Assembly (NCBI GenBank): GCA_041402045.1
Contig: JAWKSZ010000010.1
Coordinates: 62,001 to 126,000 of the forward strand
Source of the DNA: JAGQRJ01 sp041402045
GTDB lineage: Bacteria; Planctomycetota; J058
DNA length: 64,000 bases
Direction: 5' to 3'
Positions 9,398-18,014 of this stretch are shown piece after piece (position 1 is the stretch's first letter; every line of letters begins with the position of its first letter). The notes beneath the pieces were generated by a model. It did not search any database and was not told the origin of the DNA. It saw only the letters and a program-made list of their open reading frames with translations. The position numbers were made by a program, and so were the translations under genes.

Positions 9398-11509
9398 TCA
9401 GGCCCAGAGCCCGAACAGCGTCGGGTCGAAGGCGCGCAGCACGATCACGACCCCGGCGAGCACGATCAGCCCTGCCCCGACCAGGGGCAGCGCGTGGACC
9501 CAGGGCGGAGTGGGCCGGCCGCGGGTGCGCCGCACGAGGTAGCCGCGGGTGAACACCATGGCGACCGCGATCGCGACCAGCACGGCCCCCAGCCCCAGGC
9601 TGAAGGACACGAGGTAGACGAAGCACTTCAGCGTGTTCTGCTCGGGCAAGGTCAACGACCACAGGATCAGCAGCACGCCTGCGGGGCAGGGCACGAGGCC
9701 GCCGGTCACACCGAGCACGATCAGGTCCCGCCAGCCCCGCACCTGAGCCGCCTCCTGCGCGTGGGCCGCGGCGTGCTCCTCCTCGCTCATGCCCGGGTGG
9801 TGGTGGTGCCCGTGCGAGAGCAGGTGCCCCTCCGCGTCCTCCGCCCCGTGCACGTGATCGTGCGCGTGCCCGTGCGCATGGTCGTGGGCGTGCGCGTGCG
9901 CGTGCGAGTGCGCGTGGTCGTGATCGTGGCCGTGCTCGTGATCGTGCTCGTGCGCGTGATCGTGCTCGTGCGCGTGCTCGTGCGCGTGCTCGTGATCGTG
10001 GGCGTGCCCGTGATCGTGAGCGTGCCCGTGATCGTGGGCGTGATCGTGAGCGTGCCCGTGATCGTGGGCGTGATCGTGGGCGTGATCGTGGGCGTGATCG
10101 TGGGCGTGCCCGTGATCGTGATCGTGATCGTGATCGTGATCGTGAGCGTGCCCGTGATCGTGATCGTGATCGTGAGCGTGCCCGTGATCGTGGGCGTGCC
10201 CGTGATCGTGGGCGTGCCCGTGATCGTGGGCGTGCCCGTGCCCGTGCTTCATGGCAGCGCGCCGGCTGTAGAACAGCCAGGCGCCGTAGGCGACCACGAT
10301 CAGCCCCGACGCCAAGGTGACCTGCTGGGTGATCTGCTTGTGCAGGGCCTGGCCCTGGGAGTAGTCCTCCCCGGCGGCTTTGGTGCGCTCCACGACCCAC
10401 ACCAGGAACAGCCCCACCGTGTAGAGCGCGAAGGTGTGCGTGAAGGTCACGATCGCGCCCAGGCGCAGCGCGTCCCACACCCGCCCCGCGGTCCCCAGCA
10501 GGTAGGCGGCGACCATGCTCTTGCCGTGCCCGGGGGAGACCCCGTGCCCGACCCCCCACAGGAAGAACAGCGCGAGCACCGTGAGCGAGAAGGGCTTGCC
10601 CAGGGCCCCGATCATGGTCGAGGTCAGCGCGTCGGTGTCCTCGGGGTCCACGAACACCGGCGGCGGCTCGTCCTCCGCGGCGGCGGGCACGACCTCGCCG
10701 GTCTCGACGTCGATCCGCCGCTCCGGCGCGAGGGGCATGCCGCCCTCGATCCCCGGGGCCTGGTCCGCCACGCCGAAGCGCGCCCCGCGGAACGCGAGGG
10801 CGTTGAGCTCGCCGGCGACGTCCTCGAGCGCCCGCGCCCCGAGCGCGTCCACCGCCGCGTCCAGCCCGGCGAGCTGCGGCTCGAGCAGGGCCAGGGCTCG
10901 GTCGTGGACCAGGGCCGCGGGCGCGAAGGCCAGCTCCAGGTGCAGCTCGCGCCCGAGGTAGCGCACCGCCCCCGGGCGCTCGAGCACCGGCCGCGGCTCG
11001 GGCTGGCTGGCCTCGAAGCGCGCGAAGTCGGCGCGCCCGTCGAGGGGCAGCCACACCAACTGCTCGGCGGTCTGCCCCTCGAAGTTCCCGTCGCGGTAGG
11101 TCACCACGTGGCCGGCGTCGTCGCGCAGGTCGCAGTCCGCGACGAACTCGTACCAGGTGTCGAAGCCCACCTGCTGGATCGAGCCCCGGATCCCCACGCC
11201 GCGCTCGCGCACGAGCTGGAGCGTCAGGGGCTGCCCGTCCACGGAGAGCGCCAGGTTCTGCGCCAGCTTGCGCCCCAGCTCCTCGACGTAGAGCCGCTCC
11301 TCCTCCGCGTCGACCTGGCCGTCGCCGTTTTGGTCCATGCGCTGCAGCTCGCCCAGGCCCAGCAGCGCGGAGTAGCCGGCGTTGTAGTTGAGGTAGACCC
11401 GGCGCGGGGTGACCCGCAGCTCGGTCTGCGCGCCGATCCCTTCGGACACCACGTGGGCCGCGGCGGGCAGCGCGCAGACGAGGAGCAGGCACAGGGCACG
11501 GCGGATCAC
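9398..11509 (-). CDS. NicO-family nickel/cobalt transporter with EF-hand and giant His-Asp repeat
   Basis: A 703-residue membrane protein starting at GTG 11509, which overlaps the uvrD stop. A signal peptide (MIRRALCLLLVCALPAAAHV) leads an exported domain that contains a canonical EF-hand loop at residues 59-70 (DQNGDGQVDAEE). The transporter begins near 285 with the metal-binding signature GHGVSPGHGKSMVAAYLLG (RcnA/NicO type). A hydrophilic stretch of about 150 residues (roughly 418-572) made almost only of His, Asp, Ala and Gly follows. The last third carries GGLVPCPAGVLLILWSL and three more membrane segments, matching the second NicO half. Role by family: export or uptake of Ni2+/Co2+; the His tract likely buffers metal. 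The EF-hand and the tract length are unusual. Confidence 0.9.
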   Translation of the reverse strand: MIRRALCLLLVCALPAAAHVVSEGIGAQTELRVTPRRVYLNYNAGYSALLGLGELQRMDQNGDGQVDAEEERLYVEELGRKLAQNLALSVDGQPLTLQLVRERGVGIRGSIQQVGFDTWYEFVADCDLRDDAGHVVTYRDGNFEGQTAEQLVWLPLDGRADFARFEASQPEPRPVLERPGAVRYLGRELHLELAFAPAALVHDRALALLEPQLAGLDAAVDALGARALEDVAGELNALAFRGARFGVADQAPGIEGGMPLAPERRIDVETGEVVPAAAEDEPPPVFVDPEDTDALTSTMIGALGKPFSLTVLALFFLWGVGHGVSPGHGKSMVAAYLLGTAGRVWDALRLGAIVTFTHTFALYTVGLFLVWVVERTKAAGEDYSQGQALHKQITQQVTLASGLIVVAYGAWLFYSRRAAMKHGHGHAHDHGHAHDHGHAHDHGHAHDHDHDHGHAHDHDHDHDHDHGHAHDHAHDHAHDHAHDHGHAHDHAHDHGHAHDHGHAHDHEHAHEHAHEHDHAHEHDHEHGHDHDHAHSHAHAHAHDHAHGHAHDHVHGAEDAEGHLLSHGHHHHPGMSEEEHAAAHAQEAAQVRGWRDLIVLGVTGGLVPCPAGVLLILWSLTLPEQNTLKCFVYLVSFSLGLGAVLVAIAVAMVFTRGYLVRRTRGRPTPPWVHALPLVGAGLIVLAGVVIVLRAFDPTLFGLWA
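9846..10250. repeat. Short tandem repeat encoding the His-Asp tract
   Basis: About 400 bp built from GTG-ATC, GTG-GGC and GTG-CCC hexamer combinations, which on the minus strand read CAC-GAT, GCC-CAC and GGG-CAC (His-Asp, Ala-His, Gly-His). Runs such as five consecutive GTGATC units occur near 10110-10142. The period of six and the near-identical codons predict replication slippage and length variation between strains. Confidence 0.9.
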
Positions 11510-13893
11510 GGGGACCTCTTGGTCAGGCGCGCGTATTGGAGCACGAGGTCCTTGGTCCCGTGGTCGCGGAACTTGACCCGCGCGCGCTTGCGCAGCTGCT
11601 CCCCACGCACGTCGAGGACCTCCCCCGGCCCGAACTGCTCGTGGAACACGCGGTCCCCCGACTTGAGCGCGGTCGCCTCCTCGCCCTCGCTCCGGCGCCG
11701 GGCCAGCGGCGGCAAGGCGGGGAGCTGCATGCGCGGCAGCGCTGGGGTCGGGCTCGGCGCGCGCGGCGCGGGCTTGGCCCGCCCCAGGGGACGCTGCCAG
11801 AACGGCTCCTGCTCCGGCGGCGCGTCGATCCCGTCGTAGGCGTCGTAGCTCGGCGGCCGCGGCCCGCCGCGGCGCACCAGGTCGCGCAACGAGGCTCCAG
11901 CCTCGAAGGCCGCCTCGGGCACCTCGAACAGGAACCCCGACGGCGTCTGCTGCGACGAGCGCCCGTGCCAGGCGCGGCGCTCGGCGTAGGACAGGTGCAG
12001 CAGGCGCTTGGCCCGGGTGATCGCCACGTAGGCCAGGCGCCGCTCCTCCTCGAGCCCGGTGGGGTCGTCCAGCGCGCGGCTGTGGGGGAACAGGCCGTCC
12101 TCCAGCCCGAGCACGAACACCGTGTCGAACTCGAGGCCCTTCGCCGCGTGCACGGTCATGAGCGCCAGGCGCTCGTCGTCGGGGTCGCCCTCCTCGGCGC
12201 GCTCGGCGACCAGCGCCGCGTGCTCAAGGAAGCCCCCCAGGCCCCAGCCCTCCTCCTCGGCGTCGAGGGAGGGCGCCGCGCGCTTGAACAGCTCGGGGAG
12301 GTCGTCGCCCTCGCGCGCGGCCAGCGCGCGCAGGCGCACGTCGTGGCAGGCCACGTCCCAGTCCCGGCCGCCGCCGATCAAGCTCTCCACGTTGAGGGTC
12401 CGGTCCTCCTCCTCGGGGTACTCCTTGGCCAGGTAGTCGTAGTAGTGGGTGGAGCGCACGATCTCGCGCAGGACCGGGGCCACCAGCTCGTCGCCGGCGA
12501 GCTCGACCAGCCCGTCCAGGGCCTTGCAGAACTCGGCCAGCCCCCGCCGGGCCTTGCCCTTGACCACCTCGCTCGGCGCCTCTCGCGCCGCCGCCACGAG
12601 GGACAGGTCGTGCTCGCGAGCGTAGGTCCGCAGCCGCGAGAGCGTGGTCTTGCCCACCCCGCGCGGCGGCACGTTGATCACCCGCAGCGCCGCCAGGTCG
12701 TCGGCGGGGTTGTGCACCAGCCGCAGGTAGCTCAGGACGTCCTTGATCTCCTTGCGCTGATAGAAGGGCGTGGCGCCGATCACCTCGAACGGGAGCCCGC
12801 GCCGGATCAGCTCGACCTCGAGCGCGCGGGAGAGCGCGTTCGTGCGGTAGAACACCCCGACCTCGCTCCGAGGCACGCCGGCGCGCAGCCGGCGCTGGAT
12901 CCGCTCGGCGACCCAGCGCGCCTCGGCGTGCTCGCTCTCGCAGCGCCCGAGCACGAGCGGGTCGCCCTCGCCCTGGGTCGCGCGCAGGGTGTGCTCGCGG
13001 CGCTCGGTGTTGTTCGCGATCAGCCCGTTGGCCGCCTCGAGGATCGTGCGCGTCGAGCGGAAGTTCTCCTCGAGGTGCACGACCTGCGCCTCGGGGTAGT
13101 CGCGCTCGAACTCGAGGATGTTCCGGATGTCCGCGCCCCGCCAGCCGTAGATCGCCTGGTTCGGGTCGCCGGTCGCGCAGATGTTGCGGTGCCCCTGGGC
13201 CAGGAGCTTGGTCACCGTGTACTGCGCGTGGTTCGTGTCCTGGTACTCGTCGATCAGCAGGTAGCGGTGCCGCGCCGAGAGCGCGTCGCGGGTGTCGGGG
13301 TCCTCGAGCAGGGTCACCGTCTTGAACAGCAGGTCGCCGAAGTCCATGGCGGCGTTCTGGGTGAGCAGGTCCTGGTAGTAAGCGTAGGCGTCGACCGCCA
13401 CGTGCTCGAAGGGGGTGCTGGCCTCGGCCCGCGCCTTCTCGGGGGTCAGCAGCTGGTCCTTGTAGCGGTTGATCTGCTGCAGGACGCGCGGGATCCCGTA
13501 CTGCTTGGGGTCGTTCTTGGTCTCGATCAGCGCCTCGTGCACCGCCGTGCGCTGGTCGGCGTTGTCCACGATCGTGAAGCTGCGCGGGAAGCCCAGGCGC
13601 TCGGAGTAGCGGCGCAGGGTGCGCGCGCAGAAGGCGTGAAAGGTCGAGACCCACACCTTGGCGCCGCCGGTGAGCTCGGCGATCCGCTCGCGCATTTCCT
13701 GCGCGGCCTTGTTGGTGAAGGTGATCGCGAGCACGTGGTGGGGCTGGACTCCGCCCTGGATCAGGTGCGCGACGCGACGGGTGATCACCCGCGTCTTGCC
13801 CGAGCCCGCCCCCGCGATCACCAGGAGCGGACCCTGGGTGTGGGTCACCGCCGCGCGCTGCGCGGGGGTCAGGTTGGCGAGGGGATCGGACAC
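11506..13893 (-). CDS. uvrD: ATP-dependent DNA helicase UvrD/PcrA
   Basis: A 795-residue superfamily 1 helicase. It starts MSDPLANLTPAQRAAVTHTQ (Q motif) and has Walker A GAGSGKT at about 27-33, motif Ia AITFTNKAAQEMRERI, the Walker B box DEYQDT, motif III GDPNQAIYGWRGA, motif V MTVHAAKGLEFDTVFV and motif VI YVAITRAKRLLHLSYA. The final 45 residues (GDRVFHEQFGPGEV... to the end) form the Tudor-like C-terminal domain that in PcrA/UvrD contacts RNA polymerase. All catalytic motifs are intact. Expected role: nucleotide excision and mismatch repair and removal of stalled forks. Its stop overlaps the GTG of the NicO gene by four bases, so that transporter is read from the same transcript. Confidence 0.95.
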   Translation of the reverse strand: MSDPLANLTPAQRAAVTHTQGPLLVIAGAGSGKTRVITRRVAHLIQGGVQPHHVLAITFTNKAAQEMRERIAELTGGAKVWVSTFHAFCARTLRRYSERLGFPRSFTIVDNADQRTAVHEALIETKNDPKQYGIPRVLQQINRYKDQLLTPEKARAEASTPFEHVAVDAYAYYQDLLTQNAAMDFGDLLFKTVTLLEDPDTRDALSARHRYLLIDEYQDTNHAQYTVTKLLAQGHRNICATGDPNQAIYGWRGADIRNILEFERDYPEAQVVHLEENFRSTRTILEAANGLIANNTERREHTLRATQGEGDPLVLGRCESEHAEARWVAERIQRRLRAGVPRSEVGVFYRTNALSRALEVELIRRGLPFEVIGATPFYQRKEIKDVLSYLRLVHNPADDLAALRVINVPPRGVGKTTLSRLRTYAREHDLSLVAAAREAPSEVVKGKARRGLAEFCKALDGLVELAGDELVAPVLREIVRSTHYYDYLAKEYPEEEDRTLNVESLIGGGRDWDVACHDVRLRALAAREGDDLPELFKRAAPSLDAEEEGWGLGGFLEHAALVAERAEEGDPDDERLALMTVHAAKGLEFDTVFVLGLEDGLFPHSRALDDPTGLEEERRLAYVAITRAKRLLHLSYAERRAWHGRSSQQTPSGFLFEVPEAAFEAGASLRDLVRRGGPRPPSYDAYDGIDAPPEQEPFWQRPLGRAKPAPRAPSPTPALPRMQLPALPPLARRRSEGEEATALKSGDRVFHEQFGPGEVLDVRGEQLRKRARVKFRDHGTKDLVLQYARLTKRSP

Positions 13894-13912
13894 CGGGCCT
13901 CCGGCCCCGATC

Positions 13913-14006
13913 CTAAATGAAGAGGCGCGAGTCCGAGTGCTCTCGCTCCGCGTTCACGCTACGGATCTCAGCACCGCGAGCACTCGAACTCACGCTCTTC
14001 ATTTAG
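13913..14006. repeat. Long imperfect inverted repeat between divergent genes
   Basis: The left arm 13913-13946 and right arm 13976-14006 are inverted copies (outer half CTAAATGAAGAG / CTCTTCATTTAG perfect, inner half with two mismatches and a two-base gap), separated by about 30 bases. It lies between the divergent starts of uvrD and the lipoprotein at 14133, so it is not a simple terminator. The rest of 13894-14132 shows no ORF with coding character. Confidence 0.75.
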
Positions 14007-14132
14007 CGCACGCGGGCTGGAGGGGGGCCGCGCTTCGAGGATAGGCCGGGCTCCGACAGCGCGGCGCACCCGGCGTTGACGACGCCCGCGCCACAGCGCA
14101 CCGTGTGCCCTGCCCCAGGGGCGGAGGTGGAC

Positions 14133-14837
14133 ATGCGTGGACTGCTCGGGGCCGTGCTCGTGGTGTGCGCGGGCTGCAGCACGCTCCCCGAGCCGATCCT
14201 GGGGCCTCCACCTGCAGGCCCGGCGGCCCCGCCGCTGCGGGTGACCCTCGACCTCGACTACGTCGCGACCCCCGCCGACCAGGACCCCGAGCTGTTCCAG
14301 GCGCCCTATCGGCCGGGGCTCGACGCCGTCGCCCTGCGCGAGCGGATCGCGGGCACGCTGCGCGAGCGCGGCGGGTTCCAGGCGGTCACCGACGCCGCCG
14401 ACGCGCCGCTGACCCTCGAGCTCCTGCTCGAGGACGCGCGGGTCCGGCTCGAGGGTCGGAACTGGGTGCACCCGCTCAAGATCGTGAACCTGATCGTCTC
14501 GTCCTTGTTGATCGTCCCCACCTTCGACCCGCTGAACTGGCTCCTGCCCGGCGAGGACTACGTGCTCGAGGCCCGCGTGCGCTGGCGACTGCGCGGCGTC
14601 GGCGACGTCGTGCACGGGCGAGGGGTGCTGCGTCCGGCCTTCAGCGACTCCTTCGCTGCCTTCGGGCTGGGAGGGATCGCCGGGCGCCCGTGGTTCTACC
14701 TGGGGTTCCTGCGCGTCCCCGAGTGCCTCGACCCCGCCGACTGGGCCGTGATCTCCTCGCAGCTCGAGGCCCACGCGGCCCAGGTGATCGCCGAGGAGGT
14801 CGTGGCTGCGGCCGAGGCCGCGCGCCCGGTGCAGTAG
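14133..14837 (+). CDS. Putative lipoprotein
   Basis: A 234-residue protein starting at ATG 14133, which has GGAGGTGG directly upstream; the open frame begins earlier at 14076 but the extension is Pro/Thr-rich without a ribosome site. Signal MRGLLGAVLVVCAGCSTL ends in a lipobox-like CAGC. The mature part alternates beta strands and short helices and contains the hydrophobic stretch HPLKIVNLIVSSLLIVPTFDPLNWLLPGEDY near 110-140, which may insert into or lie along the membrane. The pattern (sensitivity to small-molecule-like ligands cannot be judged) resembles the many outer-membrane lipoproteins of unknown function. No enzymatic motif. It precedes the hybrid kinase gene on the same strand by 147 bp. 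Confidence 0.75.
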   Translation: MRGLLGAVLVVCAGCSTLPEPILGPPPAGPAAPPLRVTLDLDYVATPADQDPELFQAPYRPGLDAVALRERIAGTLRERGGFQAVTDAADAPLTLELLLEDARVRLEGRNWVHPLKIVNLIVSSLLIVPTFDPLNWLLPGEDYVLEARVRWRLRGVGDVVHGRGVLRPAFSDSFAAFGLGGIAGRPWFYLGFLRVPECLDPADWAVISSQLEAHAAQVIAEEVVAAAEAARPVQ

Positions 14838-14984
14838 CCCGCGACCCCGTTTCCGGCGTGGTGGGGCAGCTATCCCGCTGCAACGCAACACCTTGCGAGC
14901 TGCTGGGATCCAACCAGTACTCTTGATGATGTCCTGGACTCGGGGGGGCTGCGTAGCTTATGACTGGGGGAGTTCCGCTCTCAA

Positions 14985-16517
14985 ATGGCTATGCTTTCAC
15001 AGCTTACACAACCCGTCCCGCGACCACGGGCGCTCGTAGACCCCGAAGGGTTCATGCTGGAGGTCAATCCGGAGCTTTGCTCGGACACGGGCTACACCGC
15101 TGCGCAGCTGCGGGACATGCGCTTGCGCGACCTCGCGGACCTGGACCACGCGGACCGCGACGAGGTCGAGTTCAGGAACCTGTTCGATCGCGGCGCCGAC
15201 TACGTGGTCGAGAAGCGCTGGGTCCGCGCCGACGGCTTCACCCAGACCCGCCTCTGGTCCCACGCGCGGGTCGAGACCCCAGCCGGGCTGCGCGCCGTGG
15301 TGGAGTGGTTGCCCGCCGCGGGCACCCAGCGCGCCAACCTCGCGGAGCGCGAGATCGCGATCCGCGCCGAGCAGCTCCGCCGCGCCGAGCACCTGCAGGT
15401 GGTCGGCCGCGTCGCCGGCGGCGTGGCCCACGACTTCAACAACCTGCTCTCGGTGATCCTCGGCTACTCCGAGCTGCTCCTGGTGCGGGCCACCGACGAG
15501 CGCCTGCGCGACCAGGTGGACATGATCCACAGCGCGGGCCAGCGCCTGGCCGAGCTCACGCGCAAGCTCCTGGCCATGGAGCGCTGGAGCAAGCCCGAGC
15601 CGCGCCGCGTCGCGCTGCGCGAGGTGCTGGACAACGCGCTGCGCACCCTGCGACGCGTCGTGCCCGAGAGCGTGGAGCTGGTCACGCGGCTGGACGGGCT
15701 GCGCGGCGAGGTCCACGTCGACCCGGTCTACGCGGAGGTCGCGCTGCTCGAGCTGGCGAACAACGCCGTGCGCGCCATGCCCGACGGCGGGCGGATCACG
15801 CTCGAGGCCGAGGCGGTGCACCTCGACGACGCCAACGTGCGCACCCTGCTCGGGCTGCGACCAGGTCGCTACCTGCAGGTGTGCTTCTCCGACTCCGGGC
15901 AGGGCATGGCGCGCGACGCAGTCCAGCGCCTCTTGCTCGCCTGCCGCGGCGAGGACTCGCCCAGCGACCCCCTCAGCGCCGATCCGTTGGGCGCGGTGCG
16001 GCGCTTCGTCAGCCGCAACGGCGGCGCGGTGTGGCCCTACAGCGAGCCCGGGATCGGGACCACGGTCAAGCTCTACCTCCCCGAGGTCAGCGAGGTCCAG
16101 GAGCCCTCGGGCGGCTTCGAGCCCCCGGCGAGCTTGCTCGACGCGACCGGCGACGAGACCGTGCTCGTGGTCGAGGACGCCGACCAGGTGCGGATCCTGT
16201 TCGCCGAGGCCCTCGAGGCGTCCGGGTACACCGTGCTGAGTGCCACCGACGGCGCGGCCGCCCTCGAACAGGCGCAGGCGCACGACGGCAAGATCGACCT
16301 GGTGATCACGGACATGGTCATGCCCCGACTGAACGGCCCCGACCTCGTGCGCGAGCTCGAGCCGAGCCTGCGCTCGCCGAAGGTGATCTACGCCTCGGGC
16401 TTCACCCGCGAAGCCCTCGCCGGGCGGGTGGGCTACACGACCCAGGGCCACTTCATCACCAAGCCGGTGACCCCCTCGGTCCTCCTGCGCAAGGTCCGCG
16501 AAGTGTTGGACGCCTGA
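14985..16517 (+). CDS. Hybrid histidine kinase with C-terminal receiver domain
   Basis: A 510-residue cytosolic sensor kinase. Residues about 14-110 form a PAS-like domain (VDPEGFMLEVNPELCSDTGYTAAQL). The dimerisation/phosphoacceptor box is GGVAHDFNNLLSVILGYSE with His149. The ATPase domain carries ELANNAVRAMPDGG (N box) and a G box (DSGQGMARD), and the last 120 residues are a receiver with the phospho-Asp at 443 (VITDMVMPRLNG) and the conserved Lys at 493 (ITKP). There is no membrane segment, so the signal is intracellular. No partner regulator is adjacent. A second in-frame ATG lies at 14991. The gene end is part of a long palindrome. Confidence 0.93.
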   Translation: MAMLSQLTQPVPRPRALVDPEGFMLEVNPELCSDTGYTAAQLRDMRLRDLADLDHADRDEVEFRNLFDRGADYVVEKRWVRADGFTQTRLWSHARVETPAGLRAVVEWLPAAGTQRANLAEREIAIRAEQLRRAEHLQVVGRVAGGVAHDFNNLLSVILGYSELLLVRATDERLRDQVDMIHSAGQRLAELTRKLLAMERWSKPEPRRVALREVLDNALRTLRRVVPESVELVTRLDGLRGEVHVDPVYAEVALLELANNAVRAMPDGGRITLEAEAVHLDDANVRTLLGLRPGRYLQVCFSDSGQGMARDAVQRLLLACRGEDSPSDPLSADPLGAVRRFVSRNGGAVWPYSEPGIGTTVKLYLPEVSEVQEPSGGFEPPASLLDATGDETVLVVEDADQVRILFAEALEASGYTVLSATDGAAALEQAQAHDGKIDLVITDMVMPRLNGPDLVRELEPSLRSPKVIYASGFTREALAGRVGYTTQGHFITKPVTPSVLLRKVREVLDA

Positions 16518-16580
16518 GTGCGGATCGGGGCGGGGAGAGGCGGCGAAGCCTTTCTCGCCCCGATCCACACTCAGGCGTCC
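16508..16580. terminator. Long palindrome spanning the end of the hybrid kinase gene
   Basis: Left arm from 16508 (GGACGCCTGAGTG..., which contains the last codons and TGA of the kinase gene) and right arm ending at 16580 (...CACTCAGGCGTCC) pair over about 25 bases with one mismatch, with a further weaker stem inside. There is no T tract. It would form a very stable hairpin in RNA and can serve as a terminator or as an extrusion-prone palindrome. Confidence 0.7.
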
Positions 16581-16581
16581 A

Positions 16582-16647
16582 TTTCTGGGGGCCTGTCCCA
16601 GGCCCCCTCAGCCTCGCAGCAAAGCTGCTCGGCCTCACCCCACAGGG
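16582..16647 (+). other. Structured double-hairpin core, copy 1
   Basis: This 66-base segment folds as two adjacent hairpins: stem 1 GGGGGCCTG-TCC-CAGGCCCCC and stem 2 GCAGC-AAA-GCTGC. A homologous segment lies on the minus strand at 37883-37947 with about 83% identity. The stem differences are compensatory in both hairpins (G-C becomes C-G in stem 1; CA-TG becomes GG-CC in stem 2). A third hairpin with a TTCG-type loop follows in both copies. This supports selection on structure, either as RNA or as folded DNA. No known family is recognised. Confidence 0.6.
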
Positions 16648-16839
16648 CGCGCTCGCGGCTTCGCCGCTCGCGCGGGAAGATTACAGCAGGAGGACGGGCG
16701 AAGGACAGAACGGTGGCGTTGCCCCGGTCGCTCCCGTCCGAGTGCTGTCCAATCCGCCGAAGGCGGCGCGGCAGCAGGCTGCCGCAGACAAACAGGCCTC
16801 GTCCCGCGCTTCCCGCGCGGGACATTCGCAGGCTGCGCC

Positions 16840-17350
16840 CGCTCATGCTCCGCCCACCAGGGCGCGCTCGCTCCGCCGCCAAGGCGCTCCGCGGGCTCCG
16901 CCCACCAGGGCGCTCCGCGGGCTCCGCCCACCAAGGCGCTCCGCGGGCTCCGCCCACCCGGGCGCGCTCGCTCCTTACCAGGCGCTCCGCGGGCTCCGCG
17001 CACCCAGGGCGCTCCGCGGCTCCGCCCACCAAGGCGCTCCGCGGGCTCCGCCCACCCGGGCGCGCTCGCTCCGCCCACCAGGGGCGCTCCGCAGGCTCCG
17101 CCCACCAGGGCGCTCCACCAGGCACCGCCCACCTGGGCGCTCCGCGAGCTCCGCCCACCTGGGCGCTCGCGGGCTCCGCCCACCTGGGCCGCTCCGCGAG
17201 CTCCGCCCGCCTGGGCGCTCCACAGGCTCCGCCACCAGGGCGCTCCGCGAGCTCCGCCCACCAGGGGCGCTCCGCAGGCTCCGCCCACCCGGGCGCGCTC
17301 GCTCCGCCACCAGGGCGCTCCACCCAGGCTCCGCCCACCAGGCGCGCTCG
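16840..17350. repeat. Degenerate satellite array, unit about 25 bp
   Basis: Roughly twenty imperfect copies of a 24-26 bp unit (GGCGCTCCGCGGGCTCCGCC plus CACCA) with occasional variants containing CGCGCTCGCTCC. All six frames are open for long distances because the unit lacks stops, so ORFs here are not real. The array begins after the double-hairpin core (with about 190 bases of GC-rich unclassified sequence at 16650-16839) and runs into the end of the decayed gene at 17352. Unit spacing is continuous, without spacers, so this is not a CRISPR. Confidence 0.85.
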
Positions 17351-17351
17351 C

Positions 17352-17868
17352 TCACGCGTCAGGCCAGGGCGACGCGCGCGCGTCAGGCCAGGGCGCGGGC
17401 GAGGCGCTCGAGGCGCTCGCGGGCGCGGCTCGGCGCGGGTCGCGGCCTGGGTCAGGCGCGGCGACGGCGGCGCGCGCGGCGTCCGCCGCCTCCGGCTCGA
17501 GCTCGATCAGGGCGAGCTCGGCGTCGTCGAGGGCCTCAGGGCTGGGGGCCTCGGCGGCGCGGGCGAGGCGGCCAGCGCGGGCCGGGAGCGGCGGGGCTTC
17601 GCCCGCGCAGCGCGCGCAGCGCGGGGACGCGCGCCTCGCCCGGCGCGCGGGTCAACGCCTCGAGCACCCGGCGCGCGGCGGGGTCGTCGGCGCGGGGGGC
17701 GAGCCCGCGGGCGAGCTCGGCCAGGAGCGGTGCGTCCCCCAGGTCCAGGAGCCCGAACAGCGCGCGCTCGAGCTGCCGCGGCGCCTCCGGCGCCTGCAGC
17801 ACCGCCGCCAGCCCGCGCCGGCGAGCGGCGGGGTCCGTGGGGTCCAACAACGCCTCGAGGTCGCTCAT
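17352..17868 (-). pseudogene. Decayed Ala/Leu-rich HEAT-like gene
   Basis: Starts at ATG 17868 (MSDLEALLDPTDPAARRRGLA) and reads as Ala/Leu/Arg-rich helix pairs like HEAT repeats for about 88 residues, then hits a stop at 17536. One base fewer in the GGG run (CCC at 17602-17604 on the plus strand) opens a second frame, GEAPPLPARAGRLARAAEAPSPEALDDAELALIELE..., which keeps the same character until it dissolves into the satellite array and stops at 17352. So the gene appears both frameshifted and eroded by the repeat. No function can be given. If the indel is a sequencing error the protein would be about 170 residues. Confidence 0.5.
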
Positions 17869-18014
17869 GTCGGTCTTGTAGCACGGACCGCCTGCGGCGG
17901 GGGAGCGGGTAGGATCGGGCCGGAGGCCGATTCCTGGCTGCGTTCTTCGACGGAGTAGGGCTCGCGCTGGAGGCGCTCCTGCGTCAGCTCACCCTGGGGC
18001 TCGCCCCGCTGGCG

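Noticed and set aside
9494..11839. Val/Ile/Arg-rich plus-strand ORF over the NicO gene
   Set aside because: Its repeated VIVIV and VRVRV come from reading the His-Asp microsatellite backwards; the minus strand has the signal peptide, EF-hand and transporter motifs.
14920..14960. Possible third sigma-54 promoter before the hybrid kinase
   Set aside because: A GG-N10-GC spacing occurs within a run of seven G, but TGGA and GGGGC match the consensus poorly, so chance is likely in this GC-rich sequence.
16571..17338. Minus-strand ORF of 255 codons with WAEPAERP repeats
   Set aside because: It is entirely satellite array without stops; several frames are equally open and there is no non-repeat domain or ribosome site.
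16840..17350. CRISPR-like array
   Set aside because: Units are directly adjacent and degenerate with no unique spacers of constant length, and there are no cas genes.
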